Positions 6,504 through 12,880 of a stretch of 14,060 bases of DNA are shown one piece after another (position 1 is the stretch's first letter; every line of letters starts with the position of its first letter). The notes below the pieces were generated by a model, which was not told the origin of the DNA, ran no database searches, and saw only the letters and a list, made by a program, of their open reading frames with translations. The position numbers and the translations under genes were made by a program. Where the stretch lies: contig CAZNNH010000168.1 of the NCBI GenBank assembly GCA_964574335.1, forward strand, positions 1 to 14,060, in the 5' to 3' direction. This stretch comes from CAZNNH01 sp964574335. GTDB lineage: Bacteria > Acidobacteriota > Vicinamibacteria > Fen-336.

Positions 6504-8795
6504 ATGTCGACCGACCCGTTGGAGAGGCCTCTCTCGCCCTGGTGGCGCCACGCCGTCATTCTCGTGATGGTGTTCGGCTTCAGCCTGCTCACTCTGGTGA
6601 CCGTCCTCACCTACACGAACGCTCCGCCCATCCCCGAGCGGGTGACCGACGGCGCCGGAGCGACCCTCTTCACACGCGAGGACGTCGAGCACGGGCAGGA
6701 GGTCTTCCTCAAGCACGGCCTGATGGAGCACGGTACGCTCTGGGGTCACGGGGCGTACCTCGGTCCTGACTACAGCGCCGAGTACCTGCACCGGCTCGCC
6801 GAGATCGCGCGGGACAGCCTGGCTCGCGAACGCCACGGCCTCCCGTACGCGGAGCTCGATCCGGACGTGGCCGCGGGCCTGGACGCGGCCGTCCACCGCC
6901 TGCTCAAGGAGAACCGCTACGACCCCGGCACCGGCACGCTGCGATTCTCGCCGGCCGAGGCAGCCGCCTGGGAGATGCAGAAGGGAGAATGGAGCGACTA
7001 CTTCTCGGGCGAGAAGCCCGCGCCGGGTCTGCGTGCGCAATACATCGTCGATCCCAGCGAGCTGGAGGACCTCACGTCTTACTTCGCGTGGGCGGCGTGG
7101 GCGACGGTCGCGAACCGACCCGGGAAGGACTACTCCTACACGAACAACTGGCCGTACGAGCCGGCGGTCGGCAACCGGCCGAGCGCTTCGACCTATCTAT
7201 GGAGCGCGCTCAGCCTGGTCACGCTGCTCGCCGGCCTGGGCGCCGTCCTGTTCAGCGTCGGCCGCTTCGACTACCTCGGCTGGCACGGCGCCTCGGCGAC
7301 CGGGCACGCGCACGACAGCGCTCTCGCCCGCTGGAGACTGACTCCGAGCCAGAGGGCAGTCGGCCTCTACTTCGGCGTAGTCGCGCTGCTCTTCCTGCTC
7401 CAGGCGCTCGCCGGGGGCGCCCTCGCCCACTATCGCGTCGAGCCAGGGGCCTTCTACGGCTTCGACCTGGCGCGGGTCTTCCCCTACAGCCTGCTGCGGA
7501 CCTTCCACCTCCAGCTCGCCATCTTCTGGATCGCGACAGCCTGGGTGGCGGGCGGCCTGTTCCTCGCGCCGATCGTCGGCGGCGCCGAGCCTCGCGGGCA
7601 GCGGGCGGGCGCTCTCGCGCTGCTCGCGGCCCTCGCCGTGGTCGTCTTCGGAAGCCTCGGTGGCGAGTGGCTGAGCCTCGACGCCCGCCTGGGCGACCTC
7701 TGGTTCTGGGTCGGCCACCAGGGCTCAGAGTACCTCGACCTGGGGCGCGCCTGGCAGCTCCTGCTGGCGGCGGGGCTCGCCGGCTGGCTCGTCCTCATGT
7801 ACCGGGCGCTGCGCCCGGCGATCCGCGACCGCCAGCGCTCCGAGCTGGCCTCGCTCTTCCTGTACGCCGCGGCCGCGATCCCGCTGTTCTACCTGCCCGC
7901 CCTCTTCTTCGGCCCGCGCACCAACTTCGCCGTGATCGACAACTGGCGCTTCTGGATCATTCACCTGTGGGTGGAAGGCTTCTTCGAGCTCTTCGCCACC
8001 GTGCTCGTGGCGGTGATGTTCGTGGTCCTGGGGTTGGTCACGGCCCGCACGGCCACCCGCGTCATCTACCTCGACGCCATCCTGTACCTCACCGGCGGGA
8101 TCGTCGGGACCGGGCACCACTGGTACTTCACGGGCCAGGGGACGCTCAACATGGGCCTGGCCGCCTGCTTCTCGGCGCTGGAGGTTGTGCCGCTCACGCT
8201 CCTCACCCTCGACGCCTGGGACTTCATCCGCCTGCGCGACCGGCGGTGTGAGGACTGCCAGGAGACCTTTGCCGAGCGCCACCGCTGGGCAATCTACTTC
8301 CTGATGGCAGTCGGCTTCTGGAACTTCGTCGGCGCCGGGATCTTCGGCTTCCTGATCAACCTGCCGATCGTGTCCTACTTCGAGATCGGCACCTCGCTCA
8401 CCAGCAACCACGGTCACGCGGCGCTCTTCGGCGTCTTCGGGATGCTGGCGCTGGCGGTGCTGGTCTTCTGCCTGCGCTCGATCGCGGGGGACGAGGCCTG
8501 GGCGCGCGCGGAGCGGCTCATCAAGATCGGCTTCTGGGGGCTGAACGCGGGCCTCGCGCTCATGATGTCGGTCGATCTCTTTCCGGCGGGAGTGCTACAG
8601 CTCTGGGATGTCCTGGAGAACGGCTACTGGCATGCGCGGCGACTCACCTACCTGATGAGCGGCACGTTCCACACGCTGGAGTGGGCGCGCTCGGCCGCCG
8701 ATGGGGTCTTCCTGGTGCTCGGCGTCATCCCACTCGTCCTGGCGGTCGCGACCCTGCTCTTGGGCTCGCGCAAACGTGGAGCAGTCACCTCCTAG
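6504..8795 (+). CDS. norB: quinol-dependent nitric oxide reductase (qNOR), single-chain
   Basis: This inner-membrane enzyme reduces two NO to N2O with electrons from quinol. The 763 residues match the usual length of about 760 for single-subunit qNOR. An N-terminal helix (16-37) is followed by the extracytoplasmic cytochrome-c-like domain without a CxxCH haem site (about 40-225), then the haem-copper-oxidase-like helical core. Ligands visible: H335 (TFHLQLAIFW) and H638 for low-spin haem b; H636 for haem b3 (NHGHAALFG); H487, H538 and H539 with E491 for the non-haem iron (HLWVEG, GTGHHWYF). A CEDC pair (582-585) lies in a cytoplasmic loop. ATG 6504 is favoured by GAGGAG seven bases upstream; ATG 6486 would add six residues. 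With ric and the facing hemerythrin gene it points to NO detoxification rather than full denitrification. Confidence 0.96.
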   Translation: MSTDPLERPLSPWWRHAVILVMVFGFSLLTLVTVLTYTNAPPIPERVTDGAGATLFTREDVEHGQEVFLKHGLMEHGTLWGHGAYLGPDYSAEYLHRLAEIARDSLARERHGLPYAELDPDVAAGLDAAVHRLLKENRYDPGTGTLRFSPAEAAAWEMQKGEWSDYFSGEKPAPGLRAQYIVDPSELEDLTSYFAWAAWATVANRPGKDYSYTNNWPYEPAVGNRPSASTYLWSALSLVTLLAGLGAVLFSVGRFDYLGWHGASATGHAHDSALARWRLTPSQRAVGLYFGVVALLFLLQALAGGALAHYRVEPGAFYGFDLARVFPYSLLRTFHLQLAIFWIATAWVAGGLFLAPIVGGAEPRGQRAGALALLAALAVVVFGSLGGEWLSLDARLGDLWFWVGHQGSEYLDLGRAWQLLLAAGLAGWLVLMYRALRPAIRDRQRSELASLFLYAAAAIPLFYLPALFFGPRTNFAVIDNWRFWIIHLWVEGFFELFATVLVAVMFVVLGLVTARTATRVIYLDAILYLTGGIVGTGHHWYFTGQGTLNMGLAACFSALEVVPLTLLTLDAWDFIRLRDRRCEDCQETFAERHRWAIYFLMAVGFWNFVGAGIFGFLINLPIVSYFEIGTSLTSNHGHAALFGVFGMLALAVLVFCLRSIAGDEAWARAERLIKIGFWGLNAGLALMMSVDLFPAGVLQLWDVLENGYWHARRLTYLMSGTFHTLEWARSAADGVFLVLGVIPLVLAVATLLLGSRKRGAVTS

Positions 8796-8981
8796 TCCGC
8801 CCGTCCGAGGACCGGGTCGTGCCTGCGGAGGGCTGAAAGGAGAGGGGTGTGGATCCGTGGGAGCCGAAGAACCAAGGACCGGCCGCGAGCCCTATGCCGT
8901 CAGCATGGCGGGAGCCCTCCGAACGGCCGCCCAACCCGGACATGGGGAGGCCCGGGAAGCAGACGAGCGCTCGATCAGGCT
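8796..8981. other. convergent intergenic region between norB and the hemerythrin gene
   Basis: These 186 bases separate the ends of two genes that face each other. I see no clear stem-loop with a T run on either strand, no RNA gene and no convincing small ORF. Read-through transcription between the two genes cannot be excluded. Confidence 0.5.
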
Positions 8982-9500
8982 CTACGCCTGTCGGTTCGGG
9001 CCCTCGCCCCACTGACGCCGAGCGCGCTCGAGGTTCTCCCGGATGTGTTTCATGACCTCGGGCCCGTCGTTGTACGCCTTCAGCGGGACCTCGGGGAATG
9101 TGCGCAGCTCCGCGACGAGCTCCTCGGCCGCCGCTGCACCCAGCGCCTCGTCACAGGCGTCGTAGACGCCTCCGGGCTGCTCCTCGCGCCGGTTGTGTGG
9201 GACGAGCACGGAACGGATGTCGGCTACGATGGCGGGCGTCGGCGTCGGCACGAGAAGAGCGGCGAGCGCACCATGATCCACGCGCAGCCGCGCAGCGATT
9301 GGCAGGGGCTGCCCCCCACGGGCGCGGCGGGCGGCAACGAAGAGAACCTTCTCCTCCATACCGATATGCCTCAGGATCCCCGCCCGGAACTCCGCAAACG
9401 AGCCGAGGTCGACCAGGCCGGAGCCCACAACTGAGCTTTCCGGCAGCGTGTCGAGACGCCGATGGTCGTCGCTGAAGAAACGGCAGACCGGACCGCTCAT
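8982..9500 (-). CDS. hemerythrin-domain (HHE) protein
   Basis: This 172-residue soluble four-helix protein carries the spacing of di-iron ligands of the hemerythrin/HHE family: H13 (SDDHRRLD), H45 and E49 (LRHIGMEEKVLF), H76 (RVDHGALA), and H102 with E106 (VPHNRREE). About 45 further residues follow the domain (TFPEVPLKAYNDG onward). Such proteins bind or sense O2 or NO, or store iron; which applies here is unknown. I prefer ATG 9500 because the conserved part begins right there. A GTG at 9530 would add ten residues, but its AGGAGG touches the start codon with no spacing. It is convergent to norB and lies next to a second HHE-domain gene (ric), supporting a shared role in NO or iron handling. 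Confidence 0.85.
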   Translation of the reverse strand: MSGPVCRFFSDDHRRLDTLPESSVVGSGLVDLGSFAEFRAGILRHIGMEEKVLFVAARRARGGQPLPIAARLRVDHGALAALLVPTPTPAIVADIRSVLVPHNRREEQPGGVYDACDEALGAAAAEELVAELRTFPEVPLKAYNDGPEVMKHIRENLERARRQWGEGPNRQA

Positions 9501-9630
9501 CCCTTTCGTCCCATCCAGCTTCGCAGTCACCCTCCTGCCGGCGAGCCGCCCTCGCGGCAGCTCCGTCCCGGAGCCGGGAGCCGGAGACCGGTGGGTGTCC
9601 CCAGTTGTGCCGTGAATCCGGATTGTCCGA

Positions 9631-11343
9631 TCAGCGATCCGCCGGCCGCTCCGGCCGCAGCCCCGCCTTCTCGTCGATCACGTAGTGGACGTCGGCGGGG
9701 ACGTCGCGCAGCTCGGTGACCCCGCCACCCGGCCAGCTCACACGGACCACGTCGGCGCGGGTGGCCTCTCCCAGGCCGAAGTGGGCGCGCGGGTCGCTGC
9801 ACGAGTAGATGCCCACGGTGCGCTTGACCTCCCACAGTTGCGTCAGCTCCCCGGTCCTCACCGTGATCCGGGCGCCGATGGCGTCGCGGTTCCCCTTCCG
9901 GCCCACCGCGCGCAGCATCAGCCAGTGGCGGCCCGGGGGCGGGTCGTTGCGGAGCAGCAGCGGCCGCGCGTTCAGGCAGGCGACGACGACGTCGACGTCG
10001 CCGTCGTTGTCGAGGTCGGCGAAGGCGGTACCGCGCCCCACCACCGGCCGCACCGTGTCGGGGCCGAGCTGGCCAGAGACGTGGCGGAAGCTCCCGTCGT
10101 GCTGGTTCAGGTAGACGGTGAGGGCTGGCTGCTCGTAGGTCTCGCCGTCCGTCGCCCCGCGCAGGTGCGGGTAGACGTGGCCGTTGGCGTGGACGATGTC
10201 CTTCCAGCCGTCCAGGTCCAGGTCGACGAAGCGCGTCCCCCAGCTCACCAGCAGCGTCTCCGGCTCGCGCACCCCCGCCCGCGCCGTGACATCTTCGAAG
10301 AGGAGGTCCCCGGTGTTGTGGTAGAGGGTGCTGTAGTCGTGGGCGAAGTGGGTGGCGTAGACGTCGAGCCGCCCGTCGTTGTCGTAGTCGGCGGTGTCCA
10401 CGCCCATGCTCGCCTGCTCCCGGCCGTCGCCACTGAACGCGAGCCCGGAGAGGAGCGCCCGCTCCTCGAAGCGACCGTCCCCCAGGTTGACGAAAAGCAG
10501 GTTGGGGGTGGCGTCGTTGCCGACGTAGATGTCCATGTCCGAGTCGCCGTCGATGTCGCTGGCCACCACGCCCAGGCCGAAGTAGCGCCCCCGGTCCTCC
10601 GCCCCGGAAAAGGCGGAGAGCTCCTCGAAGGTGCCGTCGCCCCGGTTGTGGAAGTAGTGGTCGGCGGCCCCCGGCAGGCCCCGGGGCCCGCACAGGACCT
10701 CCACCCCGATGTAGCCGCAGGTGCCGCCGCCACGCCGCTCGGGCAGGGCGTCGGGGCCGACGTCGAGGTAGCCGGCCACGTAGAGGTCGAGGAAGCCGTC
10801 TCCGTCGAAGTCGCCGAAGGCCGCCGAGGAGCTCCATCCGGGGGCCTCGATCCCGGCCGCCGCGGTCACGTCGCTGAAGGTCCCGTCGCCGTTGTTGTGG
10901 TAGAGGACGTCGGGACCGAGGTAGGTGAGGTACAGGTCGGTCGAGCCGTCGTTGTCGTAGTCGGCGGCCGCCACCCCCATCCCCCAACCGCGATGGGTGA
11001 GACCCGCCTTCTCCGTCACCTCCTCGAAGGTGCCGTCACCCCGGTTGCGGTCGAGCACGGGCGTCGGGCTCTGCCCGCTGCGAAACCGCTCCAGGGTCGA
11101 CCCCTGGGAGAACACCAGGTCCATCCAGCCGTCGTTGTCGAAGTCGAGGGCCCCGACCCCGCCGCCCTTGGCCTCGAAGATGTAGGCCTTGTGGTCCGGG
11201 TCCCCGTTGACGTTGACCTGGTCGAGGCCGGCCGCGGCGGTCACGTCGGTGAGACGGAGCCCGTCCTCGGCGCGGAGAGGGGCGGGCGCCAGAGTCCCCG
11301 CCATCGCCAGGAGGATGGGGAGCGCACCTTTCGGGGAACTCAT
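9631..11343 (-). CDS. secreted CRTAC1-family protein with FG-GAP/VCBS repeats and ASPIC/UnbV domain
   Basis: This 570-residue exported protein has a signal peptide (about 1-25, ending PLRA). It has at least seven calcium-type loops of a beta-propeller: DFDNDGWMD (67-75), DYDNDGSTD, DFDGDGFLD, DIDGDSDMD, DYDNDGRLD, DLDLDGWKD and DLDNDGDVD. The C-terminal part (IGARITVRTG, then WPGGGVTELRDVPADVHYVI) matches the ASPIC/UnbV domain that follows FG-GAP repeats in CRTAC1-like proteins. These are often extracellular, adhesion- or matrix-type proteins; the exact role is unknown. The ATG at 11343 has AGGA eight bases upstream. It is divergent from the SGNH-like gene, sharing a 119-base spacer, and ends 130 bases before the hemerythrin gene on the same strand. 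Confidence 0.92.
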   Translation of the reverse strand: MSSPKGALPILLAMAGTLAPAPLRAEDGLRLTDVTAAAGLDQVNVNGDPDHKAYIFEAKGGGVGALDFDNDGWMDLVFSQGSTLERFRSGQSPTPVLDRNRGDGTFEEVTEKAGLTHRGWGMGVAAADYDNDGSTDLYLTYLGPDVLYHNNGDGTFSDVTAAAGIEAPGWSSSAAFGDFDGDGFLDLYVAGYLDVGPDALPERRGGGTCGYIGVEVLCGPRGLPGAADHYFHNRGDGTFEELSAFSGAEDRGRYFGLGVVASDIDGDSDMDIYVGNDATPNLLFVNLGDGRFEERALLSGLAFSGDGREQASMGVDTADYDNDGRLDVYATHFAHDYSTLYHNTGDLLFEDVTARAGVREPETLLVSWGTRFVDLDLDGWKDIVHANGHVYPHLRGATDGETYEQPALTVYLNQHDGSFRHVSGQLGPDTVRPVVGRGTAFADLDNDGDVDVVVACLNARPLLLRNDPPPGRHWLMLRAVGRKGNRDAIGARITVRTGELTQLWEVKRTVGIYSCSDPRAHFGLGEATRADVVRVSWPGGGVTELRDVPADVHYVIDEKAGLRPERPADR

Positions 11344-11462
11344 ACCAGAATCCTAGCCGAACTGCCGTCCCCAGGGCGGCCCGCGTGACCCGCATCACCC
11401 CTCCGACGAGCCCCAGGGTGTATTCTCTGCCCGTCGCACGGTAGGTCCCCGGGAGGCCCACG
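11344..11462. promoter_or_regulatory. divergent promoter region of the CRTAC1 and SGNH-like genes
   Basis: Both flanking genes start here and point outwards, so both promoters should lie in these 119 bases. A TATTCT at 11421-11426 could be the -10 for the plus-strand gene, but no good -35 stands 17 bases before it. The SGNH-like gene has GGGAGG just upstream of its ATG. Confidence 0.35.
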
Positions 11463-12437
11463 ATGAACAGACGACTGGTCCTTGTTGCCGCCGCCATCGG
11501 CGGCCTGTCGATGGTTGCCGCGCCGGGCTCGGCCCAGGTACCGGACAACCCCAACCCGCCCGCCGCACCCGTCAAGCTCGTCTTCATCCATCACTCCACG
11601 GGTGAGAACTGGCTGGGCGACCCGTTCCTGGTCTCCGAGCCGGGCGGCCTCGGCGCCGCCCTGGCCGCCAGCAACTACTTCGTGAGCGACACCAACTACG
11701 GCTGGGAGGTGAACGGCGACATCATCGGCGACCGCACCGACATCGGGAACTGGTGGGAGTGGTTCGCCGGCCCCAGCCGGGACACCTACATGGCCGCCCT
11801 GTTCGCCTGGTCGGAGCGGAGCTGGGAGTTCTACACCCGGCTGGCCGCCGACCCGGGCGGAGAGAACGAGGTGGTGATGTTCAAGTCGTGCTTCCCCAAC
11901 TCGAACCTCGGGGGGAGCCCCTTCGACGCGCCCACCACCGAGCCCAACCCGTTGCGCGGCCAGGACGCCTACTCCGAGAGCCACACGGTGGCCAACGCCA
12001 AGGGGATCTACAACGACATCCTGGCCTACTTCGCCACCCGCCCCGACAAGCTCTTCATCGCGATCACCGCCCCGCCGCTGGTGAGCTACGACACCGACCC
12101 GGCCTACGCGGCCAACGCCCGCGCCTTCAACAACTGGCTGGTCAACGAGTGGCTGGTCGGCTACCCCTTGAACAACGTGGCGGTCTTCGACTTCTACAAC
12201 GTGCTGACCAGCAACGGCGGCAGCCCGGCGGTGAGCGACGTCAACGAGGAGAGCGGCAACCACCACCGTTTCTGGAACGGCGCCATCCAGCACGCGGCCA
12301 CGGTCAACTCGGACGTCTCGGCCTACCCCAGCGGCGACGGCTGGGACAGCCACCCGAGCGCAGCCGGCGGCGCCAAGGCCGCCGCCGAGCTCGTGCCCCT
12401 GCTGAACATCTACTACCACCGCTTCAAGGGCGAGTAG
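11463..12437 (+). CDS. secreted SGNH-like hydrolase family protein, function unknown
   Basis: The 324-residue product has a Sec signal peptide (1-24, ending APGSA). The mature part begins with a strand leading to KLVFIHHSTGENWL (38-51). It continues through SNYFVSDTNYGW, IGDRTDIGNWWEWF, VMFKSCFPNSNLGGSP, LFIAITAPPL, FNNWLVNEWL and VAVFDFYNVL, and ends with WDSHPSAAGGAKAAAELVPL. The order of a nucleophile-like block after strand 1 and a late Asp-His-Pro block resembles SGNH/GDSL hydrolases, and I recall similar proteins annotated as hypothetical or SGNH-like. Catalysis is therefore a guess. It is rich in Trp, Tyr and Asn, as secreted carbohydrate-active proteins often are. The start at 11463 has GGGAGG nine bases upstream. 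Its stop codon overlaps a palindromic repeat. Confidence 0.78.
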   Translation: MNRRLVLVAAAIGGLSMVAAPGSAQVPDNPNPPAAPVKLVFIHHSTGENWLGDPFLVSEPGGLGAALAASNYFVSDTNYGWEVNGDIIGDRTDIGNWWEWFAGPSRDTYMAALFAWSERSWEFYTRLAADPGGENEVVMFKSCFPNSNLGGSPFDAPTTEPNPLRGQDAYSESHTVANAKGIYNDILAYFATRPDKLFIAITAPPLVSYDTDPAYAANARAFNNWLVNEWLVGYPLNNVAVFDFYNVLTSNGGSPAVSDVNEESGNHHRFWNGAIQHAATVNSDVSAYPSGDGWDSHPSAAGGAKAAAELVPLLNIYYHRFKGE

Positions 12438-12532
12438 ATCCTTCCGGGGTCCAGCTTCGAACGGGCACTCAGGATGACACCATAACCGTCATCCTGAACG
12501 AAGCTCGTCTGGCCGGGCGTAGCGAAGGATCT
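12436..12532. repeat. nested palindromic intergenic repeat (GTCATCCTGA...GAAGGATCT type)
   Basis: Three nested inverted pairs fold this 97-base element: AGATCCTTC (12436-12444) with GAAGGATCT (12524-12532); AGCTTCG (12453-12459) with CGAAGCT (12499-12505); CAGGATGAC (12470-12478) with GTCATCCTG (12488-12496), leaving a nine-base loop. The core words GTCATCCTGAACGAAG and GAAGGATCT match a short palindromic repeat that I recall as dispersed in many bacterial genomes. It shares two bases with the TAG of the SGNH-like gene and may act as its transcript end. Confidence 0.75.
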
Positions 12533-12560
12533 CGACGCGTCCGCCGTGCCGGCGCGTCGC

Positions 12561-12612
12561 GGGGACATGACCGGGTTTCCTCTGCAGCCATGGAAACCCG
12601 GATCGTGTCCCC
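12561..12612. repeat. long hairpin repeat, about 20-bp arms
   Basis: GGGGACATGACCGGGTTTCC (12561-12580) is the inverted counterpart of 12592-12612 (GGAAACCCGG, then ATCGTGTCCCC). The arms differ by one mismatch and one extra base and are separated by an 11-base loop. It lies nine bases downstream (minus strand) of the stop of the FAD-subunit fragment. GGGGACA-ended hairpins of this form resemble REP-type or small non-autonomous elements; this is a resemblance, not an identification. Confidence 0.7.
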
Positions 12613-12621
12613 CGAGAAAGC

Positions 12622-12813
12622 CTATCCAGCCAGAACCGCCAGCCGCTCCTGCATCAGCCCCCGCAGCAGCGGCGCCTTGTAGGCATTCTGCTCCAGCGGC
12701 TCGGCGCCTTCGGTCGCCGCCTCGGCGACGCGGTCGATCACCATCGCCTCGAGGCGCTGGCCGGTGAGGGCCTTCTCCGCCGCCTCCGACCGCCACGGCA
12801 CCGACGCCACGCC
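12622..12813 (-). pseudogene. orphan C-terminal fragment of a xanthine-dehydrogenase-family FAD-binding subunit
   Basis: On the minus strand the frame ending at 12622 reads GVASVPWRSEAAEKALTGQR, then VIDRVAEAATEGAEPLEQNA, then YKAPLLRGLMQERLAVLAG. This matches the end of the CO_deh_flav_C domain of the medium (FAD) subunit in molybdenum hydroxylases such as xanthine dehydrogenase, where VAPVPWR, AEKAL.G and PL..NAYKVPL...LV.R are typical. Only about 60 residues remain. Upstream of residue G48 in this open frame (beyond 12813) the sequence no longer resembles the family, and the FAD-binding part is absent. No Mo-hydroxylase partner gene is in the window. It looks like debris from a deletion or insertion. 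Confidence 0.68.
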
Positions 12814-12880
12814 GCTGCCCGACTCAGAATCGCGGCCCGCATCGGCGCGCGGTCCTCCAAACGGCGGATCCGCTCGTTCC

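Noticed and set aside
9531..9540. GTG 9530 as start of the hemerythrin gene using AGGAGG
   Set aside because: The AGGAGG abuts the GTG with no spacer; conserved sequence begins at ATG 9500. It remains an alternative.
9566..9579. TCCCGG-AG-CCGGGA dyad between the CRTAC1 and hemerythrin genes, as a terminator
   Set aside because: Only six-base arms, a two-base centre and no T run; common by chance at this GC content.
9685..11388. 567-codon plus-strand open frame across the CRTAC1 gene
   Set aside because: Val/Gly/His-rich antisense of the Asp-rich FG-GAP repeats; the minus strand has a signal peptide, seven DxDxDG loops and a C-terminal domain.
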